Source of the DNA: Tricholoma matsutake
Taxonomy: Eukaryota; Basidiomycota; Agaricomycetes; Agaricales; Tricholomataceae
Length of the DNA stretch: 64,000 bases
NCBI GenBank assembly: GCA_026075535.2
Contig: AP026550.1
Span: forward strand, 1,302,001-1,366,000
Direction: 5' to 3'
This document shows, piece by piece, positions 34,740 through 44,829 of the stretch (its first letter is position 1; every line of letters starts with the position of its first letter). The position numbers were made by a program, and so were the translations under genes. The notes beneath the pieces were generated by a model that searched no databases, was not told where the DNA came from, and was given only the letters and a program-made list of their open reading frames with translations.

Positions 34740-35909
34740 ATGCCAAAGATCAAGGTAAGTGAATTGTGATACTAATTTAGTTGTAATTACATTGTTTTCA
34801 GGTGGTTCCGAAATCAAAACAACCTGCTCCCTCAATGCCGGACTACCAACCCTCGTCCAGACTGACAAAGCATCAAAAGTTGGACTTATCTTCAGATGGC
34901 ATTACCTCTGCTGTCCCCAACCCCAACACAGCTCCACTAGCTCTTTCTACTGCTGAAATCGAGCCTCCGATGGTTCATTCTGGATTTCAGCCATCTTCAA
35001 AACTGAGAACTCGTCCAAAACTGAGCAGATTGATGGTCGCCAGTACCTCCACCCTCCCCAAAACACTGGCACCTCCTCAGGTTCCAATAGCCCATGATGA
35101 GACTGCCAGCTATCCATCCCCAATTTCAAGAGGGTTCTGTGGGGGCAGTCATTCCGGCTTCCCAATTCTATGGCATGCCAGTGCTCACACTTCCACTTGG
35201 TGGATATGTCAAGGAGGGTGAGGATAGACATGTGAGGCTCAAGAGTCCACTGGAGGAGGGAACCCCACTCCACATATGACAGGTGACTATAAACAAGCAC
35301 CGGATGGAAGGAATTATGGAAGGAAATGTGAAGTTGGATTCGCTACCGCTGCTGCCATTACTGCCATTGCTGCCCCCACCTCTTCCTCTCAGGACATGGC
35401 CTGTATTCATTCCTCACCCACCAACACCCCTGATTGTCACCATCCTGAAAACTCTGTCATCTCCAGCCTCTGACCCCATCAACTTTGCTTCTATGCCTGA
35501 CTATGATGTCGGAACGATAATATGCGGCAAGGAACAGCCATCCCAGAAATGGCCACAATCTCATACACCACCTTCTCTGACCTCTGAAGATGATCGATCA
35601 CCCGAACCAGAAACTGAGGAAGAGGAGCAGGTGGACCAGCTGGGGGATGATGATGGCAATGAATCGGATGAGGTGGTGTTTGTGGAGGAGGGGAATCTGC
35701 AGGAGATGGTGGGGATAGTGGAAGTGGACAACATCATGCTGGGATCTGGGAAAGTGGTGAAGGGAAAGGGGAGAGTGGTAGAGGATCGGGGGGAAGGAAT
35801 GATTGAAGAGTTGGTGGCTTCAGTCTGCTCCTTCCTCTTGCGGCCCGGCATCGAGGAGTTGATGAAGGATTTGGGTTTGGAAAGTGGAAGTGGAGAAGCA
35901 TTGAGGTAA
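34740..35909 (+). pseudogene. Composite gene 3, acidic protein of unknown function
   Basis: A tiny first exon (34,740-34,754, MPKIK) joins through a 47-bp GTAAGT...TTTTCAG intron to a frame starting VVPKSKQ at 34,802. The frame shifts near 35,130 and crosses an in-frame TGA at 35,277. It continues to TAA at 35,907. Residues are Ser/Pro-rich at first, then strongly acidic (PEPETEEEEQVDQLGDDDGNESDE near 35,600), and end RPGIEELMKDLGLESG. No enzyme motif is seen. It is divergent from gene 2, so the two may share a promoter. Confidence 0.4.
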
Positions 35910-36215
35910 GGACAACAGCAAAGAAAAAGCAGGCCATCCTGCTCTCCAGGTTGTTGGAAGCAGAGTTATATCTTGCAGCTGGTGTTGAACAACTGCATGA
36001 TTGCCTCAAGACATATGTAGCTAACAATTCAAAATTTGAGTTGTAGTTTACATTATTTTAATGAATGCCAATCTTGGGATGTAAGCTTGAAGCAGGAATG
36101 AGTACATCAGAGTGAATTATATTATCACTGACACTAACACTACTTAAATATATTAGTCTGGAACAGTCCAACAAAAGTATAGAAAAGTGGAAATATACTG
36201 ATGTTCTGATCTGAT
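35910..36215. other. No gene recognised
   Basis: A short stretch after composite gene 3 that may hold a last exon (AAGKKKQAILLSRLL-like frame near 35,915). Otherwise AT-rich. Confidence 0.35.
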
Positions 36216-36905
36216 GTTCTCACATTGATGAACCCAATATTCTCCCGATGTACCTACCCTGATGGTTCAATCCCAACATTCTTACCCCAACAGACCAATT
36301 AAGATCTACTCACCTAGATGGTTCAATCCTGATGTACTCACCCCGATGGTTCAATCCAGCCACAAGTAGAGGACAAATAAGTATTCAAGGTCTACTATGA
36401 TGCTGATATGTAATATGGGCATTTGCTACCATGTAGTTTCTTGGAAGGCTAAGATGTAGCAATGGTATGAGCCTCATCTCATTGTCTAATACACCGCTAA
36501 CATGACCTACATGGGCCTACCATAACATTCATAGTCTACTGCTTCAATATGTCCTATAGGCCCACCCATCAGCCATGGTCTGCTCCAATGCTAACATATC
36601 ACATAGGCCCACCCATTATACATGATCCATACCAGTCCCAAAATTACACTTGGGCCCACCCCATCATACATGGTCTACTGCTAAGTCCTCATGTCCTATA
36701 AGCCCACCCATCATCTATGGTCTATTCCAATACTAACATATCCCATGGGCCCACCCATCACATGTGGTATAAAGCTCTACTCATTTCACCCATGAGCCCA
36801 TTCTATTTAAATGAATTTATACCTGCCAGATGAGCCCACACATCTTCTATGGTCTATTATAGTCTATGGACCATTAAATATGGCCTAAAGCCACCATTAG
36901 TTAGT
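36216..36905. repeat. Right subterminal repeats of the composite
   Basis: Two oligomer sets occur: CCCGATG(G/T)(T/A)(T/C)(C/A)AATCC-like words (36,220-36,365) and TGGGCCCACCCATCA / ATGGTCTA(T/C)T words (36,440-36,880). The second set is the inverse of the array at 14,620-14,835. Confidence 0.6.
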
Positions 36906-36940
36906 CCATATATAATGGTCTAAAGTCACTGAGAGTTGTG

Positions 36941-39029
36941 GGTGTTGCACCTGGAATGAGCTTGATTGCATAATCCCATGGTTTGTGTCCTGGCAGAGAG
37001 TCGAAAGACTCCTTGGAAAATACATCCTCAAAGTCATGAAGATGAGGGAGTACAGAGTCAGCAAAAGACTTGGCAGTGTTGTTTTTGTGGAATGCCTCTG
37101 CAAGGTGTTCAGATATGTTCAATGTAGCACACACCTCATGTGATGGACTGATTGCAGTGTAAAAAAATCCAATCACCTTCCTCAATTTCCTCTGGTTCAT
37201 CCTCCTCATTGGGATCTGGTGAGAGGTCAGGAAGATCCTCCAATTCCACATCAGGCACAGGCATTGGCCCAGCATGACACTTCTGCATGCATGTTGTCAA
37301 GGCCTTTTGTCCATGGCATGCTTGTCTGGCTTCAGTGAAGCATGTGTGGCAACAGGAGGGGCACCAACTCATAGTAACTTCTCCTGTTGTCCAGTTGACT
37401 TCTGGGTTGTGGACCCCAAAACCATGGATAGCCCAGAATCACTTCCTGTTTCCCTAGCTGGGTGATGGCAAACAGGGCCTGTTCACTATGATCCTTGTAA
37501 CAGAGAACCAGATCAACAACCTCTCGAATGGCACCAGCTTCATTCAGGGACCTGTCCACATTATAAACAGGTATTGGATGAGAAAGTGAGTGAGTGTTCA
37601 GATGTCTTTGTTGTGCTAGCCGAGTGTCGATGAAAAGACCAGTTGCACCTGAGTCCAGAAGAGCAGAGACACCAAGTACTTGCCCTGTGTCAATAGTCTG
37701 CAATTTGACCTTCAATGCTAAGGAGTGAAGGGGTGGATGCCACTATACTTGCATGACAGTTTACACTCCCACAATTTAATTTTGGTGTGATTGGTAGAGG
37801 GATGAGGAGGGGGAGCAGGTACATCTTTAGCCAACCTGAGAGTTTGAGGGAGGAATAGTCATGGTATTAGATTCATCCTCTATAGATTCAACAGGTAGAA
37901 CTTCAAAGTGGTTATGGACAGGCAATGAGGGTGTACAGTTCACTCATTGTGGGTGGAAAAATCCTGCTCCTCTACAACCTCAGATTTAATCTCCTTGCTC
38001 CCCTTCTCCTTTGTCTCCTCAACATCTTCAAGTGCCAACAGGTTTTGAAGGAGTTCATCTCACCCCTCAGGGGTGAGCATGCAGATATCCTGATGATGGG
38101 GACACACTCTGGCAATGTGTCCAGTCTCCCCACAGTGGTAGCAGAGATCCAACCTATGTGCATGACTATGGGCTGCATCGACATCCATTGGTATGGGGGC
38201 ATTGATGGCTGGTGCAGGAGTCTGACAGACAGGAATTTGGTTGGGGTGAGGGAGGGTTTGATTGAAGGTGTAGGGTGCATGAGTAGTAGTTGGAGCATGG
38301 AATGCAGCATTAAACACCACATTTGTGAGTCGGTTCTCATCACAGAGTGAAGTGGCTTCATACCAAGCATAAATATTGTTGTCTGCAGGGTGCCCTTCCA
38401 ACATCTGTGCAATCTGGTCCTGAATCTCTTGATTGATACCATGTTGGAACTTCACCACCACTAGCAGCCCACTCCCATATCCTGCCATGTCCACCAAGTC
38501 CTTAAACTTGTCGATATAATCATCCACAAATCAACATGCCTGGTGGTAAGAGGGCGACTCAAAGTGTGTCACTGCTCAATGGCACTCATTGAGGAGACAA
38601 AAATGGTGCACAAACTCTGCTCAAAAATCACCCCAAGTGGAGAAAGGTAGAGAACCAAGCTCCTTAATTTGGCACAGAATATGGTCCATGTAGAGATAGG
38701 CATGCTCAGATTTCATGTATGTGACAGCCCAATAAATTTTTTCAGCATCATTGATGAATTGATGTGACTGGAGACTGATGTACAACTCACAGGAATTAAG
38801 GAATGCATGTCCCTGTGCACATGCACCATTAAATTTGGTGGGGGGGGGGATGGTTTGATCTGGGGGTGCTTGGTGGTGCACTTGGGGTCATAATGGGGGA
38901 AATATTGGTTGTGGAGCTAGCCTGAAGGGTTCTGACAAAGTTTTTGATTGTAGATTTGAGCAAATCAATTTGTGTGTGTATTCCAGTAATGTTGCTTTCA
39001 AGTGCATCAAGGCACTCTGATGCATCCAT
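36941..39029 (-). pseudogene. Gypsy-0 retrotransposon, 5' half (gag, protease, RT leader)
   Basis: The minus strand from MDASECLDAL (39,029) encodes gag with an intact CCHC knuckle (CYHCGETGHIARVC, about 38,125). It is broken near 38,880, 38,620 and 38,040. Protease has LLDSGATGLFID (37,665). A Cys-rich insert (CPSCCHTCFTEARQAC, 37,355) and acidic linker precede HDFEDVFSKESFDSLPGHKPWDYAI (37,050), the usual pre-RT segment. It stops at LIPGATP, exactly where the 22.4-kb block begins. The continuation is at 14,486 (SSCKVYSL). Confidence 0.85.
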
Positions 39030-39036
39030 GGCGCTA

Positions 39037-39823
39037 TGTTAAGACTATAGGTCTTTAACTCAGCCTTGGCTTCGTGTGTTACAGTTGGAGGCTTTCCAAC
39101 TGTCTCATATCGCACTAGGAGACTTTCCTAGTGTATCGGGCTTCCTGCCTTCACTTGGGTACTTCCTCAAGTAGTCACGGCTATCCATACTCAGAGGCTT
39201 TCTGAGTAGACCATTGGTTCATGTATCACAGTTGGAGGCTTTCCAACTGTTGAGTTCGGGTTATCACAGCTAGGGGCTTCCTAAGCTGTCAAGTTTGAGT
39301 GTATCACAACTAAGGGACTTCCTTAGTTGTTGAGTGTTCTGGTTGAGTCTAAGACCGTTGGTTGAATTAGGTCAAGCTGGAGAATACACAGAGTGTAGCT
39401 ACAGCTTATATACTGTTCCAGGACTATCTATTGTCCAATCGGAAAGTGAGATGTTTATCAGGTAAATATAGACAAGAACAATAGAGACAAGAGGCCTCAT
39501 GCCTCGCATGAGGCGTCCAATGTCAAGGAGTGCTGCGGTGCAGCATATCAGAGAACAATAAGAGAATAGCCTCATGCCTGGCATGAGGCATCCGATGTCA
39601 AGGATCCGGTGTCAAGGACTTGCTGCAGCACAGCATGTCGATTGTGAGGGTCCAATGTCACAGACCTCGTGTAGAGGGGGTGTTGTACCATGGCGCATGT
39701 GAGAGTGGGTTCGGGTGCATGGAGTCACCATGCATCAAGGTGTCTTCCATCGGAAGAGAGTCGAGTCGAATAAGAAAAAATGAACTACCTGTACTTGCGG
39801 GTTCCTGTAGACAAATCATAACA
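39037..39823 (-). repeat. Gypsy-2 3' LTR, 787 bp
   Basis: Bounded TGTTAAGAC...ATCATAACA on the plus strand. It pairs with 45,961-46,752. About thirty differences were counted by eye, many of them CG versus TG or CA, plus one small indel. Flanks CGCTA (left) and TGCTA (right of the other LTR) suggest a 5-bp duplication with one change. Confidence 0.85.
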
Positions 39824-39967
39824 TCGCCTCCCATCTATCTTTGAAGTCACCGACTTCGACTTCGAACTATTCTCCCCGCCCTCCTACACTTCCCTGTAGG
39901 GTTCCCCAGTCATATTCGCCATTGCTTTGTCGTTGAAGTCATCATATCCCACCTCGAGGAAGTCCAG

Positions 39968-40654
39968 TCATCTTCGTTCCTCCTCCTGTTCTTTCTGCTG
40001 CCTTGTCGGGCAGTCAGGGCTGTAGTGCCCGGGGCCTCGTCGTTTGCAGTACCTGCAGATGTGTTTCTGGCAGATGAGGCCAAAATGTCCGATCTGGTGG
40101 CAAATGAAGCATCTGGCGCTTCTCATGTGGGGAGGGGACCATGGTGGTTGGGTCGATCGAGGTTCAGGTTCTGGTGTTGTGAGGTCGATGATTGCTAGGG
40201 AGGTGTTTGTCTGGTTGCTCGTAGAAGGGGAGGCATTTCCAGAGGTGGTGCATGTGGTCTTTTTGTTTTTCTGCCTGTTGTAGGGCGAGGGAGAGTTTTG
40301 TTGGCATCTGGGGTGATCTGTGGAGGTGTGAGGGTTTCTTTCAACCACTCTCATTCTGTCTGACTGTGCGTTGGTCATGTCTTGGATAGCCTGTTCAATA
40401 CCGAGGTCGTCAGCGTTGTTCATGGCTTCTTCTAGGTTTCTCTTCATTCGGTCAATAGTGCTCTGATAATAGAAGCATATTCTCGCAAGATGATATCTGG
40501 CTGGGTCATGGGCAAGGTGGGTGTGGAGGGTGTCGATGTTTGATGGGTCTCGTAGGAATTGTTTGTTGAAACATTGTTTGGGGGGTATGACGAGTGTCTG
40601 CTCTGCCATGTTGGGGTGTGGGTTCTTGGTTCTGGGGGGTTCTACAGCTGTCAT
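39968..40654 (-). CDS. Gypsy-2 ORF3, intact zinc-knuckle protein, 228 aa
   Basis: It starts MTAVEPPRTKNP at 40,654, where ATG and the pol stop TGA overlap (ATGA, 40,654-40,651). The helical block HLAHDPARYHLARICFYY...NLEEAMNNADDLGIEQ spans residues about 50-90. After a basic stretch, SLAIIDLTTPEPEPRSTQPPWSPP precedes two zinc knuckles, CFICHQIGHFGLIC (C-x2-C-x4-H-x4-C) and CRYCKRRGPGHYSPDC (C-x2-C-x6-H-x4-C). It ends in a basic, Gln/Glu-rich tail. Gypsy-1 has the decayed homologue. Such a downstream ORF is not part of the standard Ty3/Gypsy plan. A nucleic-acid-binding role is inferred from the knuckles. Confidence 0.8.
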   Translation of the reverse strand: MTAVEPPRTKNPHPNMAEQTLVIPPKQCFNKQFLRDPSNIDTLHTHLAHDPARYHLARICFYYQSTIDRMKRNLEEAMNNADDLGIEQAIQDMTNAQSDRMRVVERNPHTSTDHPRCQQNSPSPYNRQKNKKTTCTTSGNASPSTSNQTNTSLAIIDLTTPEPEPRSTQPPWSPPHMRSARCFICHQIGHFGLICQKHICRYCKRRGPGHYSPDCPTRQQKEQEEERR

Positions 40655-43600
40655 TGCTGTTTATATGCTCCAAGGATTTTCTTGGCATGTTTCAGGTTTC
40701 CCTTGGGCTCCCAGGAGTTCTCCAAGGTCGGGTATCCGACCCACTTCACTAAGAAGTGCATGGTCCTTCCTTTCTTTTTATGTCCAATGATCGCTTCCAC
40801 TTCGTACTCCAATTCACCTTCTATTAGGTCCGGAGGTTCTGGGAAGTTTGGACCATGTGTCTCGGTTTCTTTATATGGGGTGAGGAGTGCTGCGTGGAAT
40901 ACCAGGTGTATTTTCCATTGGTTTGGTAGCTTCAGTCGGTAGGAGAGGGGGCTTAGAACCTTCTCGATGGAGAATGGTCCTTCTCTTTTGGGTGCGAGTT
41001 TCTTTGTCACATGTGTCGTTTTGAGGTTTTTTGCTTCTAGCCACACCCTGTCTCCTTCTTTGAATGGCGTGAAGTGCCGTGTAGTTCTTTCTGCCATCAG
41101 CTGTCTGGCCAACTCGTGAGTTGCCTTTGCTTCATCTCGGGCTCATTGCAATGCGACTATTCGTTTCTCTATAGCCAGTATGTTTGTTTTCAGGTATGGG
41201 AGTGGGATTGCCTTTGGTTCATAGCCCATCATCAGGTAGAATGGGGAGCTTTTCTGGGTGGAGTGCGTCCTTTGGTTGTGCATGAACTCTGCTGTTGGAA
41301 GGAAGTGCTTCCATTTCTCTTGGTTGTTCGAGCAGAAGATCCGCAGGTAGACTTCTACTTCCTGATTCACCCATTCTGTTTCTCCATCGGTCTGGGGGTG
41401 GTATGCTGTACTCATTGCCAGCTTGATTCTGAGCAATCTTCCTAATTCTTGGAATAGCTGTGAGGCGAATCTGGGGTCCCTGTCCAATATTATCTTGTCT
41501 GGAAGGCCGAACCGTTTGTAGACGTAATCCAGATAGAGGGTTGCTGCTCCCAGTGCATCGATTGTTTTCTTGCAAGGGATGAAAATTACCCCCTTCATAA
41601 GCCCATGGTCTACCACAACCATGAGCGCATCATAACCGTCGGACTCCAGTAGGTCAGTTATGAAATTGGTCGTCACCATTGCAAATGGCCTTGTCACTTT
41701 GGATTTGATTGGTTGTAGGGGCAGTGTCATTGACTTTCATCTGCTGGCATGTAGCACATCCAGCGATGTAGTTCTTGATGTACGTCATCATTCCTGGCCA
41801 CCAGTAGTCCCTTCTAACCATTTCGGTTGTCTGCCATTGTCCTGGGTGTCCGCTGGTTACCCCTTCATGGTATTTCTGTACCAGCTTCTTTTGTATGTCC
41901 CTGCTGTCAGGGATGTAGCATCGATTTTGGAAGAATAGGAGGCCATCCTCGATCTTCCAGTCTCCTAATGCCGACTTTATTGGCGGTGCTCCTTTGGTCT
42001 TTAGCACCTCAATCGCACTTTTCACCAGGTCGTCTTTCATGATGCTCCCCGCAAGGAGGTCATGTAGTTCGGTGTCAATGAATTTCATGAATACCGTCTC
42101 TGGTAACATTGTGATATCTTCATTGTTGTTGTCTTCTTCCAGTACGTGGTCAGCCCTTCGTGATAAAGCATCACTTTGCACCATTTGAGATCCAGGCATG
42201 TGAACAAGCTGTAATTCAAATTCTGACAAGAATAAGCTCCATCTTGCCTGTCTCCTGTTTAGTTTCTGTGCCGTTTGGAAATATGTCAGGTTCTTGTGAT
42301 CCGAGAGAATTACTACCGGGTGATCTGAACCCATCAGGTAGTGCCTCCAGGTTTCTAGCGATCATACTATCGCGAGTAGTTCCCTGTCATAGATTTTGTA
42401 GTTTCATTCCATTGGTGTTAGTGCATGCGATATATATCCGCATGGGTGCCAATCTCCATTCATGTCTCTTTGTCTCAGCACTCCTCCTGTTGCGTGTTTC
42501 GAGGTGTCTGATTCAATTGTGAATGGTCTTGTTGGATCTGGCATCAGCAGTACCGGTGCTTCTGCAAATTTCCTTTTCAGCATCTGAAAGGCTTTTTCGC
42601 ATTCAGTTGTCCAGTCAAACATCTTGTTTTTCTTTGTTAGTTCATTAAGTGGTCTGCTTGTCTCCATGAAATGTCCGATGAATTTCCTGTAGAAATTCCC
42701 AAACCCTAGGAAGGATCTGACTGCCTTCACGTTAGTCGGGGTAGGCCAATCCTGTATACCTGCCAGTTTCGTGTCGTCCATGGCAATTTCATTGGGTCGG
42801 ATGATTAGACCCAAGAATTCCACTTCATGGACGTCGAACTTGCACTTCTCTGGCTTCAGGTATAAGTTGTTTTCTGCCAGTCTTTTCAGTACTCTTTTTG
42901 TCCTTTCCTGGTGTTCATTCTGATCCTTAGAGAATATCAGGATGTTGTCCATGTAGATGACGAGCCATCCTTCTCCGATCATGTCGTGGAATATCTCATT
43001 CATCATTGCCTGGAAGGTCGCCGGTGAGTTGCATAATCCAAAGAACATCACTGTTGGTTCGAACAGCCCCCAATTTGTCTTGAAGGCTGCCTTCCATTGA
43101 TCTCCATCTTTGATTCTGACATTGTGATATCCCCATCGGATGTCCAATTTTGTAAACCATTTCGCCCCTCTTAGTTTGTGCAACAGGTCCCCTACCAGCG
43201 GCAGCAGGTAGGTGTTCTTGATTGTCCTGTTATTCAAGTACCTGTAATCTTGGCAAGGTTGTAGTGCATCCGAGTCCTTCTTCACAATGAAGAAGAATGG
43301 TGACGCCATGGGTGATTTTGATGGTTGGATGTATCCTTTCTGCAGGCTTTTGTCGAGAAACTCGTTGAGTTTCTTTTGTTCTGCTGGTGACAGTGGGTAT
43401 ACCTTGCAATCCTTTGCCATAAAGTCCGATTTGAGGTCTATCGCATGATCCCAGGATCTTGGTTCTGGGAATCTTTCCGATGCTTCCTTCTCAAATATCC
43501 GTTGGTACTCTTTGTATTGCTCTGGGAGCAGTTTGTCCAGGGTCTTCTGTTCCGGGTCTCCTTCCTTTTGATGCACCAGGTGCTGTGAGACCGATGTCTT

Positions 43601-44829
43601 TGCCCTAATCCAGACATTCTGCCCATAGACGTATCCCAGTGTTCCTTTTGCCTTTATGAGTCGGGAGATCTTCTTCATTGATTGGGAGTACAAGTATCTT
43701 GGCTCGTCATACTCTTCTGTCAGCGGGGTTTTCCTTGGTTTGAAAATGCCAATGACGGGTTCCCCTTGGATGTAGGCGATTAGTAGTTTGTTGTCCATGA
43801 TCCCTTGCATGGGTGTCTCCTCTGGTTGTCCTGTTGTCTGTTCCATTGCCTGTTTGTGGTTTGCTGATGCTGGGTTTTCCTTCCCAGTGCTTTCTTTGTC
43901 CTGTGGCCCAATGGGCTCCGCATCCTGAAGAGTTGTAACTGCAATCTCTTCGTTGTTCACTTCTTCTATCGTCACCCTTCTGGTCTTGGTGGGCATTCTG
44001 TTTCTTTTTGGTTTGGTGTGGAGGGCTCCTCCCATCACCCTTGCTTTGGCGACGATTCTTCAGCATTGCTCAAGCCATTCTTCTTTCATTGGTGTCTTTG
44101 TCTTGGAAAGGAGTCTTTCTCTTTCCCTGGCAGCTAGCCTTTTGAATTGCACCCGTTGCTCTTCTCTCGTCTTTATTTTGAGATTGATCTTTTCCTTTTC
44201 TCTGGCGACTATTCTTTGGCACCATGTCTGTCATTCTTCTTTTGTCATGTCGAAGGGGTTCTCTTTTTTCTCGGTTCCCTTCTGGCGCCACAATAGGCAC
44301 CTTTCGTTGGGTTTCTTGGTTTGCACCCTCCCGATGAGGGTTCTTCCTTTCCCATGTGAGAGTTCTGTGTGACTCTTGTTCTTCGCCCTGAACTGGAAGG
44401 TTCCGATCCTCCAGTTGATCACAGGGTTAATCTTCCTGAGCCATGGCAGGCCCAAGATGATTGCTTCTCCTCCTAATCCCGTGATCAGGAAGGTCGTCAG
44501 GAATGTTCACCCATTGATCATTAGTGGTCCCCTGGTGTATTGGGAGATTTCCCCTTTCTTGTTTGGGGTTCCATCCACATTCTTTACTTTGATGATTCTT
44601 TCCAGGGGGCGCAGTCTGAGTCCATTTTCCTCTGCGAATTCATGGCTCATGAATACTCCTCCCGCTCCTGAGTCGAGTAGGGCTTCGGTTTCAATGACTT
44701 TCCTCCCGTCTGCTCCTAGCACTTTGACATCTAGATGCATAGATTGATTCTTCAAAGTGGCTAGTAGTACAGAGCTAACGGAAAGTTCAGTGGTACCTGG
44801 CATTGAGGCAGGCCACCTCTTTAAAAACC
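40651..44829 (-). pseudogene. Gypsy-2 pol (PR-RT-RNaseH-IN-chromodomain)
   Basis: Order on the minus strand: protease (LLDSGAGGVFMS, 44,690); a Lys/Glu-rich linker with repeated RIVA(R/K)-type segments (44,300-44,040); a 544-codon open RT frame (44,038-42,404) with [26 protein letters not shown] and YMDN (42,960); RNase H to about 42,100; integrase zinc domain (H-H-C-C, 41,880-41,740), core from 41,690 and HPQTDGETEWVNQE; chromodomain (YEVEAIIGHK...WVGYP..ENSWEP, 40,810-40,690). Stops at 42,416, 42,361 and 41,146, and a frameshift near 41,690, disable it. The first integrase Asp is Asn (VTTNFITD). Confidence 0.9.

Larger units (their letters stand above)
14496..36940. mobile_element. 22.4-kb composite insertion inside Gypsy-0
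   Basis: The outer ends are related in inverted orientation. Left at 14,503 reads CAGTGTATTTGGACCATTA, then CTAATGGTGGCTTTAA. The right end (complement from 36,931) reads CAGTGACTTTAGACCATTA, then CTAATGGTGGCTTTAG. A 9-bp direct repeat flanks the block. CAGTG ends with an 8-9-bp duplication suit hAT or KDZ-type DNA transposons. The block contains nested insertions (LINE-1 with element B, Gypsy-1, element C). What is left, roughly 14.5-15.05 plus 29.05-36.94 kb, may be the founding transposon with its own genes. No transposase was identified. Confidence 0.65.
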
